Source: Ureibacillus manganicus DSM 26584
GTDB lineage: Bacteria > Bacillota > Bacilli > Bacillales_A > Planococcaceae
Reading direction: 5' to 3'
Assembly (NCBI RefSeq): GCF_000772945.1
Contig: NZ_JPVN01000003.1
Span: 124,001-188,000, forward strand
DNA length: 64,000 bases
Shown here: positions 30,035 to 39,101 of the stretch, in pieces
How positions within the stretch are numbered: the first letter of the stretch is position 1
Layout of the letters: each line of letters begins with the position of its first letter
Position numbers and translations under genes: made by a program
Notes under the pieces: generated by a model
The model's database searches: none
What the model saw: only the letters and a program-made list of their open reading frames with translations
Told to the model about the DNA's origin: nothing

Positions 30035-30178
30035 CCTTGTATAAATTCAAGAATACGGCTTGAAAGTTTCTACCAGCTACCATAAACAGCTTGTCTACAA
30101 GGAATGGAAAATTAATAATATTTTTATATTCCTTTTTGTAGATAAAAACTTTGGCCAAACTAAGGTCAAAGTTTTTTT
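30035..30178 (+). promoter_or_regulatory. Purine (guanine-type) riboswitch with terminator
   Basis: P1 is CCTTGTA (30035-30041) with TACAAGG (30096-30102); P2 TTCAAG/CTTGAA (30046-30064) closes loop AATACGG; J2/3 holds TTTCTACC; P3 AGCT/AGCT closes a loop with CCATAAA. The specificity base just before the 3' P1 strand is C (30095), predicting guanine/hypoxanthine. One extra base sits beside P3 compared with the xpt aptamer. A terminator (30144-30178; ACTTTGGCC/GGTCAAAGT plus T-run) lies before the gene, giving transcriptional shut-off on ligand binding. Confidence 0.88.
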
Positions 30179-30272
30179 ATTATTAAGCACATACTATTAT
30201 GTAATGGCTGTAAAACGAACCTCGGAATCATTTCCGTTCATTCTTTCATTTAGCAAAATAGGAGATTACATC

Positions 30273-31568
30273 ATGAGAAACTTTTTTAAATTTACTGAAC
30301 GGAATACTTCCTTTAAACAGGAAACACTAGCGGGCGTGACAACCTTCCTATCTATAGCATATATATTGGTCGTCAATCCTCTTATACTAAGCCAAGCTGG
30401 GATGGATAGTGGGGCTGTATTTACTGCAACAGCTCTTACTGCAATCATCGGTACTTTACTTATTGGTTTGCTTGCTAACTACCCAATCGGAATTGCACCG
30501 AGTATGGGGCTGAATTCATTTTTCACTTTTTCTGTGTGTATTGGGATGGGCATACAATGGCAAGTTGCCTTGACTGGAGTTTTTATTGCAGGGATTATTT
30601 TTATGATTTTAAGTGTATTGAAAATTCGGGAGAAGATCATTAATATCATTCCATTGAATTTAAAATATGCAATCGCTTCAGGAATTGGATTTTTCATTAC
30701 ATTCATTGGGTTGAAGAATGGAGGAGTTATTATTTCCAATCCTGATACATTTGTTTCGATTGGAAACTTATCTTCACCTACGACTCTACTAGCCATTCTC
30801 GGCTTGGTTATTACCATTGTTATGTTAGTGCGTGGAATCAATGGCGGAATTTTTTATGGAATGATCATTACCACGGTTATTGGGATGATTGTTGGATTAA
30901 TTAATGTTCCTTCAAAAATTATTGGAAGTATACCGAGCATAGAACCAACATTTGGAGTAGTGTTTTCCCATTTGGATCAGGTGTTCACCCCTGAATTATT
31001 GGCAGTGATCTTCACTTTTTTAATTGTTGCCTTTTTTGATACGGCAGGTGCTTTAATTGCACTGACTAGTCAAGCGGGAATGATGAAAGGGAATACGGTT
31101 CCGAATATAGGAAGGGCATTGCTTGCTGATTCTACCGCTAGTGCAGTTGGAGCTATACTGGGAACATCTACACCTGCGACGAGTGTTGAATCTTCTGCTG
31201 GAATTGCAGTCGGAGGAAGAACAGGCTTTACGGCTGTGGTTATTGCTGCTTGTTTTACGATTGCATTGTTCTTTTCACCAATTCTTTCCGTTATTACTTT
31301 GGAAGTTACTGCCCCTGCATTAATTATTGTAGGAGCATTAATGGCAATGGAAATCAGAAAGATAGACTGGACGAAGCTGGAAATTGTCATTCCATCCTTT
31401 TTAACCATCATCATGATGCCCCTCACTTCTAGTGTGGCAATCGGTCTTGCATTTGGTTTTATTCTATATCCACTTTGTTTAGTAGCGCAAAAGCGTTATA
31501 AAGAAATTCATCCAATTATGTATGTGCTTTGTTTGTTATTCATACTATACTTTGCTTTTATAGTGTAG
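30273..31568 (+). CDS. pbuG: NCS2-family guanine/hypoxanthine permease (PbuG-like)
   Basis: This 431-residue transporter has the same NCS2 architecture as its neighbour: AGVTTFLSIAYILVVNPLIL, APSMGLNSFFTF, FFDTAGALIALTSQAG and TPATSVESSAGIAVGG. The N-terminus FFKFTERNTSFKQE and the guanine riboswitch upstream point to PbuG. The start is ATG 30273, preceded by TAGGAG; the open frame extends upstream into the riboswitch from 30060, but that part is leader RNA. It lies between the first and second ssrA-like fossil sites. Confidence 0.88.
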   Translation: MRNFFKFTERNTSFKQETLAGVTTFLSIAYILVVNPLILSQAGMDSGAVFTATALTAIIGTLLIGLLANYPIGIAPSMGLNSFFTFSVCIGMGIQWQVALTGVFIAGIIFMILSVLKIREKIINIIPLNLKYAIASGIGFFITFIGLKNGGVIISNPDTFVSIGNLSSPTTLLAILGLVITIVMLVRGINGGIFYGMIITTVIGMIVGLINVPSKIIGSIPSIEPTFGVVFSHLDQVFTPELLAVIFTFLIVAFFDTAGALIALTSQAGMMKGNTVPNIGRALLADSTASAVGAILGTSTPATSVESSAGIAVGGRTGFTAVVIAACFTIALFFSPILSVITLEVTAPALIIVGALMAMEIRKIDWTKLEIVIPSFLTIIMMPLTSSVAIGLAFGFILYPLCLVAQKRYKEIHPIMYVLCLLFILYFAFIV

Positions 31569-31627
31569 CCTAAGGATAGAAAATTAGGTGACTATGAGAA
31601 TTGGTTGAGGGTATATAGAGCAGGGCT

Positions 31628-31667
31628 AAAAGCCAAAATTCTTTAAAACAAAGGGTTTTGGCTTTTT
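31628..31667 (+). terminator. Terminator of pbuG
   Basis: AAAGCCAAAATTCTTT pairs with AAAGGGTTTTGGCTTT and is followed by T. Nothing else was recognised between 31668 and the next gene's ribosome site. Confidence 0.85.
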
Positions 31668-31859
31668 CTAATGTCTTTGTGTGGGGATGGAAACTTTTGT
31701 TCTAAATAATAAAATGCAGGGACAAACCTGTCCCTTCCGTCCTAAATAGGTAGTGTTAAATTCCTGACCGTTTTAATGAATATGCAGGATGTTTCTTAAC
31801 CACGATCGGACCAGATGTTTGTGATAAACTATAAGAAGACTTTTTCTTAGGAGGATTCT

Positions 31860-32141
31860 ATGAGCTTGATCGCACAACATCCTTATATAAAAACAGAAAG
31901 AAAAGTGACAAGGTTTGAACAGTTTGAAATTGAACATGAACGAATCATTTACTTATACACGGATAAGGTCGTTACACAGTATAGAGAGTTTCCGATTATG
32001 GATGTAATGGATTTTTCTTATCGAGAAATTGCAAATCAAGGCGGTATTCTCTATTTACATACGCTACAAGGTGTATATCCGTATGTTGTGAAATCTTCAC
32101 CGGAAGCTTTTATCACATCATATAGAGCGTATTTTAAGTAA
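31860..32141 (+). CDS. Conserved hypothetical protein, 93 residues
   Basis: I do not recognise the family. The ATG follows TAGGAGG with good spacing, and the composition is that of a real, soluble alpha/beta protein (IIYLYTDKVVTQYREFPIMDVMDFSYREI, then GGILYLHTLQGVYPYVVKSSPEAFI). The shape, an N-terminal strand-rich half and a short C-terminal helix, is compatible with a PH-like fold, but this is a guess. Own terminator downstream; monocistronic. Confidence 0.7.
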   Translation: MSLIAQHPYIKTERKVTRFEQFEIEHERIIYLYTDKVVTQYREFPIMDVMDFSYREIANQGGILYLHTLQGVYPYVVKSSPEAFITSYRAYFK

Positions 32142-32192
32142 AGATTGTATTCCAATTAAACCAATTTGCGGTAACAGACATATGTGAATTTC

Positions 32193-32226
32193 AACAGCTT
32201 AGTATTTCAATACTAAGCTGTTTTAT
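32193..32226 (+). terminator. Terminator after the 93-residue gene
   Basis: AACAGCTTAGTATT (32193-32206) pairs perfectly with AATACTAAGCTGTT (32209-32222), followed by TTATTT. Confidence 0.85.
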
Positions 32227-32260
32227 TTAACAGTATGTTATTAAATCCTTGCGAATAAAG

Positions 32261-32311
32261 AAAGAGTTCCCCGTATGTCCTCCGATGGCATCTATAAAGG
32301 GACTCTTTTTT
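32261..32311 (+). terminator. Second terminator-like hairpin
   Basis: AAAGAGTTCCC pairs with GGGACTCTTT (one bulged T), followed by a long T-run. No gene ends just before it, so it is either a back-up terminator or the end of an unannotated RNA. Confidence 0.6.
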
Positions 32312-32494
32312 TGATTATAAATGCGCTATAGTAGTTCAACTTTATTCATTTGCAATTTCGATAGGAAGCTAACCCACATAAGATAATAGATTACCAAAAA
32401 ATAGTATGATATATTAAAAAATGGATTTGCCTTAAGTTAAAATGTTAATTATGGTTGAAATTATTTAAAAGTAAATTGAAATGGAGGATTATCA

Positions 32495-34102
32495 ATGTCA
32501 AAGCGAATACTAGGTTTATTAACAATCGCAACGGTATTAACTACAGGAGTTTTTGTAGTGGATACTTTGCTAGAATCTAAAGAGGTACAAGCAAGTAACA
32601 TACAAAGTGAAGCTTCTGAATTAAAATACATAAGTTCTGCAAATGTTGGCGCTGGAAAAAATGCAAACATACAATACAACGACTTCGACCTGAAACAGTA
32701 TTGGGCTGATGATATGCTATGGATGATAAATAATGGCTATATTACAGGTTATATCAACCAAAACCATCCAACTACAAAGAAATATGGTACATGGTTAGAC
32801 CCGAATGGAAAGTTAACAGAAGAACAGGCTCTGAGTATACTTTTACGTTATCAGTATGATTTAGCTGGTTATGAGCATATGAAGAGTAAAAATTTTACCA
32901 ACTCATATAAATGGAGTGACATGGACTATATTACTGCTGAACTACAAGGGATCATAAATGGGCCAAGTAATCTAACAGTAGAATCCAACGGGTATTTTTC
33001 TATCAATACCAGTTCTTCTTCAGATGATAATCGAAGTAAACAAATAACTCGAGGGAGTTTGGCTCAGTTGTTAGTTTCAATGCGCTATGGTTCAGAAGAC
33101 ATTACGTTAGATGAAGCTGTACAATTTATGTTCAAAAATAAAATTACAAGTGGGACAAATCCAAAAAAAGGTGCAACACTAGAAAACTACGCACCAGAGA
33201 TGAAATTAACAAGAGCGCATATATCTACTTTCTTAAAAAAATATCATGATTCAATATCATCAGAAAATGTAGTGGAAATTGCAAGATTTGTTGGTGATGC
33301 TAAGCCGTTTGTGCCTCCTGCAATTTTACAAACAACTGTACCAGTTACATCTCCTGTACTCCTTGAACAGGATCCAAATTTATTAACATTAGTACCAAAG
33401 AAATTAAAAACGCCAGATGTAATTGGAAACAAGGTGAAGACAAAATTCGGCGAGCGCTCATATGGTACAAACACGCAAGCAGAATACGATGAATTGATGA
33501 AGGTAATTGAGCAAAATACTCGCGACGGAAACTATAGTAAATTCAAAAGTGACTATAAATATATAAAATATTTAGATCAAGCGTTTGAAGATGTTTTTTA
33601 TAAGGAGAAAAAAGCGATCACTGATAAGAGAAATCCAGAATACAGAACCCCTTATAACCTAGCTCTTTTAGCAGCTGAAGATATCTATGAGAATTTTGGA
33701 GATAGCATTAAGACTTTCGAGGAGTATAAACGAGTTTCTGACAGTTTAACTATTTTAGGAAATTCAAGCTATTACGACCCTTCAAAGGGTGTAGCAAATG
33801 GAGCAGTGTCAGCTTACGATTTAGTAGTTAATGGACTTTATAGTGGATCATCAAGTTCTTATTATACTAGTGCAGTACTAGATCAAGTGGGGATTGAATC
33901 TGTAGTAATTCATTCAACCAAATTATCAACATCGGATCAAGTTGCATTCAAATTATATGACAAGTGGTATTTGATGGATGGTGGTCTTAAGGAGGTAACG
34001 GTAGATTATCTAACTAAGAATTCTCATATTCGCTATGCTCCAAACGGTGGAGTAGAAGCTTTATCACCAATTCTTCATGCCATTTATTACCCAATTAACT
34101 AA
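32495..34102 (+). CDS. Secreted protein with SLH-like repeats and degenerate transglutaminase-like domain
   Basis: The 535-residue protein has an N-terminal signal peptide (to about VQA, residue 33), then two or three SLH-like units (residues ~52-250; YWADDMLWMINNGYITGY, TLDEAVQFMFKNKITSGTNP, TRAHISTFLKKY) that probably bind secondary cell-wall polymer. The C-terminal ~200 residues resemble a transglutaminase-like fold (SAYDLVVNGLYSG ... SAVLDQVGIESVVIHS ... FKLYDKWYLMDGG), but the expected catalytic Cys and His appear replaced, so it is likely non-enzymatic. GGAGG precedes the ATG. Confidence 0.75.
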   Translation: MSKRILGLLTIATVLTTGVFVVDTLLESKEVQASNIQSEASELKYISSANVGAGKNANIQYNDFDLKQYWADDMLWMINNGYITGYINQNHPTTKKYGTWLDPNGKLTEEQALSILLRYQYDLAGYEHMKSKNFTNSYKWSDMDYITAELQGIINGPSNLTVESNGYFSINTSSSSDDNRSKQITRGSLAQLLVSMRYGSEDITLDEAVQFMFKNKITSGTNPKKGATLENYAPEMKLTRAHISTFLKKYHDSISSENVVEIARFVGDAKPFVPPAILQTTVPVTSPVLLEQDPNLLTLVPKKLKTPDVIGNKVKTKFGERSYGTNTQAEYDELMKVIEQNTRDGNYSKFKSDYKYIKYLDQAFEDVFYKEKKAITDKRNPEYRTPYNLALLAAEDIYENFGDSIKTFEEYKRVSDSLTILGNSSYYDPSKGVANGAVSAYDLVVNGLYSGSSSSYYTSAVLDQVGIESVVIHSTKLSTSDQVAFKLYDKWYLMDGGLKEVTVDYLTKNSHIRYAPNGGVEALSPILHAIYYPIN

Positions 34103-34237
34103 AAACAGTTTTTTTAAAAGTGGCAGGGAAAAAAACCTAAAAAGCCTGTAAAATCGTAACGCATATAAAAATAATTTTTTTGTGGCCCCAGAGGAAACTT
34201 TAGTATGTTTTCTCAGGCATTTGCGTCGATTTATCAA

Positions 34238-34266
34238 TTAAAAGTTGCCTTAAAGGCAACTTTTAA
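34238..34266. repeat. Perfect 29-nt palindrome
   Basis: Fourteen bases on each side of a central A (34252) are exact inverted copies; the core is AAAAGTTGCCTT / AAGGCAACTTTT. It has no long T-run and lies 130 bp upstream of a small gene beside an ssrA-like fossil. Confidence 0.85.
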
Positions 34267-34393
34267 CGCTTGCAAACGTAGTAATGACGTGGCTTCAGAG
34301 CGTTTTGCACTTGCGTTAGGAATGCGGATTCTGTATAGTTTGGTACAGGCCAATTACTGACTCGCTAGCAGTCGATTATACGGAGGAAAGAAA

Positions 34394-34648
34394 TTGTTCC
34401 AAATGAATATGACGAGTGTTGCAAAAGCGCATAGCGTAAATTACGAGGCATTGCGCAAATATGTAAAGGCTATAAGAGGAATCTATCCGAATTATGCCAG
34501 AGGCGGAAAAATGGATGTTAGAGAGATAGGGTATATTACGATTTTCTTAGATGCATTTAGTACAACGAACGAAAGTAATAAAACGCAGGCAGCGGTTACA
34601 GCCGTAGATAATGCGATAAAATCCGATATGAAACCATTTATACGTTAA
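34394..34648 (+). CDS. Hypothetical 84-residue protein, possibly phage- or element-derived
   Basis: I do not recognise this protein. It starts at TTG after a strong CGGAGGAAAG site. The sequence has a helix-turn-helix-like start (SVAKAHSVNYEALRKYVKAIRG) and a C-terminal Asn/Thr/Lys-rich helix. Its upstream region (34267-34390) is less AT-rich than the neighbours, and an ssrA-like fossil follows 107 bp downstream, so it may be left over from an integrated element. Confidence 0.6.
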   Translation: MFQMNMTSVAKAHSVNYEALRKYVKAIRGIYPNYARGGKMDVREIGYITIFLDAFSTTNESNKTQAAVTAVDNAIKSDMKPFIR

Positions 34649-34754
34649 TATCCTTGTAAAATATTAACCTACCGCAATATCAGCGGTTGAAGCCTCGATA
34701 TAACTTACGGTTTATGTACCACCCAAAATAACAATAATAATAAAACGGGATACA

Positions 34755-34780
34755 GGTTCGACTTCTGCCCCAACTCTATA
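34755..34780 (+). repeat. Degenerate ssrA 3'-end-like sequence (fossil 2)
   Basis: GGTTCGACTTCTGCCCC and a following CTCTATA resemble the T arm and 3' end of ssrA (26539-26562). A terminator-like hairpin with the ...AAGGGTTTTGGCG... theme follows, as it does downstream of ssrA. The match is weaker than at the other two sites. Confidence 0.45.
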
Positions 34781-34794
34781 AATTATGAAAAAAC

Positions 34795-34831
34795 AAACGC
34801 CAAAGCCTTAAACAAGGGTTTTGGCGTTTTT
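34795..34831 (-). terminator. Bidirectional terminator near the M20 peptidase gene
   Basis: AAACGCCAAAGCCTT pairs with AAGGGTTTTGGCGTTT; T-runs exist on both sides. It is placed to terminate the minus-strand peptidase gene 50 bp away. Confidence 0.8.
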
Positions 34832-34881
34832 ACTTATATGTTGTAATTCAATCGGAGGGGCGATGTTGTCTCCTTGTCCCA

Positions 34882-36156
34882 CTATAAATTCCCTCTCTTT
34901 GCTAGCAATGGCTCCGAAACACCCTCCACTCCAACAAGCCCCAAAACAGTTAAGAGAGTATTCTGAACCCCATAATAAGCATCCGTAGGGTCATAATATT
35001 CATTTAAAGTATGAATTCCTCCATAGTCTCCTCCACCGCCAAGGGTAACGGCTGGGATTCCTAAAGAGATTGGAATATTGGAATCGGTACTTGATGCTGG
35101 AGTTGAATCGGGTTCAAATCCAAGAGTTGATGCGGCAGCTGCAGCAGCTTGAACAATGATTGCATCAGGGCTTTGAGTACCAGCAGGACGATCGCCAACC
35201 TGTTCAATATTCACAGTGATATCATCGGACTGATTCCAGCGATGATTTTCTTCATCTTTTGCTTGATTGATAATATTTAATACTTTATCTTCTAATTTTT
35301 TCAACTCCTCTTGAGAGTTTGAACGTAAATCAATGAACATCTCAGCTTTTTCTGAAATGGTATTAATTGATGTTCCACCTTCAATCAAGCCTACATTAAA
35401 AGTAGTTTTTGGATTAGATGGAGTCTCTATATCTGCGATTTTCGCAATTGCTCTGCCCATTGCATGAATCGGGTTAGGTGTTCCAAAAGCACCGAAGCTA
35501 TGGCCACCTGGTCCTTGATAAGTGACTTTATATCGCTTGCTGCCCGTGCCTAAATAAGTAATTCGACTTGGCTCACCAGGTTCGATGGAAATAAACCCGT
35601 CAATATCGTCTCTATTTTTAAATAAAGTCTTAACGCCACGTAAATCTCCTAAACCTTCTTCACCAACTGTTGCACCTATTATCAAATCGCCAACAGTTTG
35701 AATATTGGCCTCATTTAATGCTCGTGTAAGTGAAAGAACTACTGCCAGACCTCTGCCATCATCTGCAATTCCAGGCGCATATACTTTTCCATCTATTCTT
35801 TTTGCAATTACATCTGTTCCTTTAGGGAACACTGTATCAAGATGGGCACATACCACTAATTTTGGACCATCGCCACTTCCTGGGCGTATTCCAAATACGT
35901 TTCCTACTTCATCTACTTCAATATCTTGAATGCCAAGTTCCTCAAGTTTTTCCCTGTACCAAACTCCTTTTACTTCTTCCATAAAAGTAGGTGCCTCAAT
36001 GGCAGTAAGTTCGATTTGTTCTTCCGTTGTTTGATCATTATCATCCTTCAGAAAGGAAAGTGCTTTCTCCACTTGAGAGTTAGAAATGAGCACATTGTAT
36101 AGACTATTTACTTGTTCACTAACGACTATCTTTTCCATATCGGTTTCTTTAAACAT
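34882..36156 (-). CDS. M20/M25/M40-family metallopeptidase (PepT-like)
   Basis: The 424-residue enzyme has two-metal M20 ligands: VVCAHLDTVFPKG, GIADDGRGLAV, ATVGEEGLGD with the catalytic Glu, SIEPGEP, and a terminal His in GGIHTLNEYYDP. The inserted lid domain (residues ~225-330) carries GGHSFGAFG. Such enzymes release amino acids from peptides or N-acyl amino acids in the cytosol. The ATG at 36156 lies 8 nt from GGAGG; an upstream TTG at 36177 precedes that site. It is divergent from a second M20 gene, and three M20 genes plus a peptide-binding protein form one group. Confidence 0.88.
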   Translation of the reverse strand: MFKETDMEKIVVSEQVNSLYNVLISNSQVEKALSFLKDDNDQTTEEQIELTAIEAPTFMEEVKGVWYREKLEELGIQDIEVDEVGNVFGIRPGSGDGPKLVVCAHLDTVFPKGTDVIAKRIDGKVYAPGIADDGRGLAVVLSLTRALNEANIQTVGDLIIGATVGEEGLGDLRGVKTLFKNRDDIDGFISIEPGEPSRITYLGTGSKRYKVTYQGPGGHSFGAFGTPNPIHAMGRAIAKIADIETPSNPKTTFNVGLIEGGTSINTISEKAEMFIDLRSNSQEELKKLEDKVLNIINQAKDEENHRWNQSDDITVNIEQVGDRPAGTQSPDAIIVQAAAAAASTLGFEPDSTPASSTDSNIPISLGIPAVTLGGGGDYGGIHTLNEYYDPTDAYYGVQNTLLTVLGLVGVEGVSEPLLAKRGNL

Positions 36157-36490
36157 TCTTTCATCCTCCGTATCCAAACGAATTAAGGAAATAAAATATA
36201 ACCCCGTTTATTACTTAGATAGCATATTAGTATATTTCCAATTATCAGTCAATTAACAATTGCGAGAAATTTATAATACTAGGTTCATAGTTATAAATAA
36301 ATCTAATTGTAATCGCCATCTATCAATAAAACCAATCTCCAGCAAATAGTGGTAAATATGTCTATTTGTTCAATATATATATTATCTAATAATTCCTAAT
36401 AATTAGAAAAATACTTGACTATCATTTTCCAGTTCGATACCATTAAGGAAATATTTTTGGCAATTTTCCAAAAATGGGGGGTATTCAACA
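36157..36490. promoter_or_regulatory. Divergent promoter region between two M20 genes
   Basis: The 334-bp AT-rich gap contains, toward the plus-strand gene, TTGACT (36415-36420) and TACCAT (36438-36443) spaced by 17 bp. A direct repeat of CTAATAATT lies at about 36386-36405. I see no hairpin or riboswitch. Confidence 0.5.
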
Positions 36491-37864
36491 ATGGGAAAAA
36501 CAATTAAAGAAATAATCTATGAAAATCGAGACCTTTATAAACAATGGCTCATTGATTTTTGTGCAGTTCCGAGTGTTGCAGCACAAAACAGAGGTATGGA
36601 AGACAGTAAAAAGTTTCTTCAAAATTTGTTTGATACTTATATAAATGAAAAGGTTGAATTTATTGAAACAAGTGGATATCCAGTTGCATATTCACATATT
36701 GAGGCAGATTCACCTTATACGATTAGTTTTTATAATCACTACGATGTGCAACCTGAAGATCCGATTGAGTTATGGAATACACCACCTTTTGAAGCGACTG
36801 AAATCGATGGGAAAATTTATGCAAGAGGCATCGCTGATAATAAGGGGAATTTAATTGCAAGGCTTGCAGCTGTACATGCAATGAAGCAACAAAATCCTAA
36901 TCTTCCAATCAATGTGAAGTTTATTTTCGAAGGGGAAGAAGAAATCGGAAGTATTAACCTTGCAGAATTCGCAGAGAATCATGCAGATAAAATTCAATCT
37001 GATGGCAATGTTTGGGAGTTTGGCTATCGTGATGTTGATGATCGCCTGCAAGTTTCACTTGGAGTAAAGGGTATGCTTTACGTTGAACTTTCAGCTGAAG
37101 GAGCAAATACTGACCTTCATTCAGCTAACGCAACAATTATAGAAAGTCCTGCATGGAAACTACTCTTTGCCTTGACTAGTTTAAAAGACCAAAACGATAA
37201 AATTCTAATTCCAGGTTTTTATGATGACGTAATAGAGCCAACAAGTGAAGAAATTGAATCTCTTTCTCGTTATTTATTTGATGAAGAAGCAAATAAAGAG
37301 CAACTTGGAATCTCTAAATTTGTGAATGATTTAACGGGACTAGATTTAAAAAGGAAGCATTTATTTGAACCAACATGCAACATATGTGGGATCAACTCCG
37401 GATATACAGGGGAAGGATCAAAAACAGTACTTCCAAATCATGCATTTGCAAAAATAGATTTTAGATTGGTACCAGGACAAGATCCAAATCGTATTTTAAA
37501 ACTACTGCGAGAACATTTAGACAATCAAGGGTTCCAAGATATTAAGATAAAAGATATGTCTGGTGTTCAGGCAGCAAGAACACATCCAACAGAAGCAATC
37601 GTTGAAGCTGTTATTGAAACAGTAACTGCAAGCGAGGAAATGGCTCCAAATATTGTGCCAAATACACCTGGAACAGGGCCAATGTATGATTTATGCCAGC
37701 GTTACGGTATCCCATCTGTCTCCTTTGGTGTGGGTCACTACGCATCAAGAAATCATGCACCAAATGAAAACATTCGTGTACAAGACTTTTATAAACATAT
37801 TGAACAAGTGGCAGACCTCATAGTGCGATTCGAACAAAAGTTAAAAAGTAAAGGAGTTGAGTGA
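36491..37864 (+). CDS. M20-family dipeptidase / deacylase
   Basis: The 457-residue protein is of the carnosinase/CNDP-like M20 branch: FYNHYDVQPEDPIELWNTPPFE, GRGIADNKG-type RGIADNKGNL, FEGEEEIGS with the general-base Glu, and the lid-domain HSANATIIESPAWKLLFAL. C-terminal GHYASRNHAPNENI supplies the last metal His. It cleaves dipeptides or related amide bonds. GGGGGT precedes the ATG. It begins a three-gene run with the next hydrolase and a binding protein. Confidence 0.88.
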   Translation: MGKTIKEIIYENRDLYKQWLIDFCAVPSVAAQNRGMEDSKKFLQNLFDTYINEKVEFIETSGYPVAYSHIEADSPYTISFYNHYDVQPEDPIELWNTPPFEATEIDGKIYARGIADNKGNLIARLAAVHAMKQQNPNLPINVKFIFEGEEEIGSINLAEFAENHADKIQSDGNVWEFGYRDVDDRLQVSLGVKGMLYVELSAEGANTDLHSANATIIESPAWKLLFALTSLKDQNDKILIPGFYDDVIEPTSEEIESLSRYLFDEEANKEQLGISKFVNDLTGLDLKRKHLFEPTCNICGINSGYTGEGSKTVLPNHAFAKIDFRLVPGQDPNRILKLLREHLDNQGFQDIKIKDMSGVQAARTHPTEAIVEAVIETVTASEEMAPNIVPNTPGTGPMYDLCQRYGIPSVSFGVGHYASRNHAPNENIRVQDFYKHIEQVADLIVRFEQKLKSKGVE

Positions 37865-37868
37865 AATC

Positions 37869-39086
37869 ATGCAACTAACTCAAAACGATGCTTTCCATAA
37901 GGTAGAAACAAAATATCCCGAAATAAACAAAGCGATCTTACAAAACTTAGATACTGTTATTAAAATTCGTAGAGATTTAAGACAGCATCCAGAACTATCA
38001 TTTGAGGAAAAACGAACGTCTAGTATTGTCGCAAACTATTTACGAGAATGGGGTTACGAGGTACAAGAAGGCGTTGGTGGTACAGGTGTTGTTGGTATTT
38101 TAAAAGGAAGAAACCCAGGTAAGGTAATGGGGCTTAGAGCTGATATGGATGCCCTTCCGATGGATGATGAAATATCTGCTGCGTATAAAAGTATCAATGA
38201 AGGTATTGCCCACACTTGCGGACACGACGTTCATACTTCAAATCTATTAGGAGTTGCAAAGGTTTTTAGTGAACTTGGACTTGAAAAAGGAACATTAAAA
38301 CTAATATTCCAACCAGCTGAGGAAATCGGCCAAGGTGCAAAAGCAATGATTGATGAAGGGGTTTTAGTAAATCCTAAGATGGATTTGCTCGCTGGATTAC
38401 ATGTCGCGCCGATTCTTGATGTAGGTGAATTTTCATTAGTAAATTCAACATATGATTGTGCAGCGGTTGATATTTTTGAACTTGTAATAGAAGGAAAAGG
38501 TGGACATGCAGCGCATCCTCATAGAGCGATTGACGCAGTAATGATTTCTGCCCAAGTATTAGTTGCAATGCAGCAAATTGTTAGTAGGCAAGTGGATCCT
38601 CTAAAGCCAGTAGTTTTAAGTTTCGGCCAAATCGTAGGGGGAACAAAAGGAAATATATTGCCAAATTCAGTAACGATTAATGGAACTGTGCGCACATTAG
38701 ATCCGGATGTTAGAGATCAAGTACCAGAATCGATGGAGAAAATCGCAAGAGGAATTGCAGAATCTTTTGGCGGAAAGGCACATTTGGATTATCAAAGAGT
38801 TACTTCTTCAATGAGTACGGATGAGCATGCGAAGAATGATTTCAGTGAACTTGTAACTGAACTGTTCGGTGAAGATTCAATGCATTGGGTAACTCCTTCA
38901 ATGGGTGGAGAGGATTTTGCAGAATACTCAAAGCTCGTCCCATCTTTATTCTTCAGATTAGGTACAAGATCTAGTGAAGAAACAGATTATTCAATTCATC
39001 ATCCGAAGTTTGATATTGATGAAGAAGCAATACGATATGGCATGACGTTATTTAGCGTTTTATCCTACAAATTTTTAAATGAGTAA
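37869..39086 (+). CDS. M20D-family amidohydrolase
   Basis: The 405-residue protein is an aminoacylase/hippurate-hydrolase-type M20D enzyme: LRQHPELSFEE, LRADMDALPM, the CGHDVHTSNLLG metal motif and QPAEEIGQGAKAMI with catalytic Glu. It removes N-acyl groups from amino acids or related conjugates. ATG 37869 is preferred (AGGAG 12 nt upstream, slightly long); a TTG at 37857 would overlap the previous stop and sit inside the ribosome site. Only four bases separate the preceding stop and this ATG. Confidence 0.88.
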   Translation: MQLTQNDAFHKVETKYPEINKAILQNLDTVIKIRRDLRQHPELSFEEKRTSSIVANYLREWGYEVQEGVGGTGVVGILKGRNPGKVMGLRADMDALPMDDEISAAYKSINEGIAHTCGHDVHTSNLLGVAKVFSELGLEKGTLKLIFQPAEEIGQGAKAMIDEGVLVNPKMDLLAGLHVAPILDVGEFSLVNSTYDCAAVDIFELVIEGKGGHAAHPHRAIDAVMISAQVLVAMQQIVSRQVDPLKPVVLSFGQIVGGTKGNILPNSVTINGTVRTLDPDVRDQVPESMEKIARGIAESFGGKAHLDYQRVTSSMSTDEHAKNDFSELVTELFGEDSMHWVTPSMGGEDFAEYSKLVPSLFFRLGTRSSEETDYSIHHPKFDIDEEAIRYGMTLFSVLSYKFLNE

Positions 39087-39101
39087 AAGGGGGAATAATA
39101 G

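Noticed and set aside
30060-30272. N-terminal extension of the PbuG-like permease
   Set aside because: The stretch is the guanine riboswitch and its terminator; the true start is the ATG at 30273 after TAGGAG.
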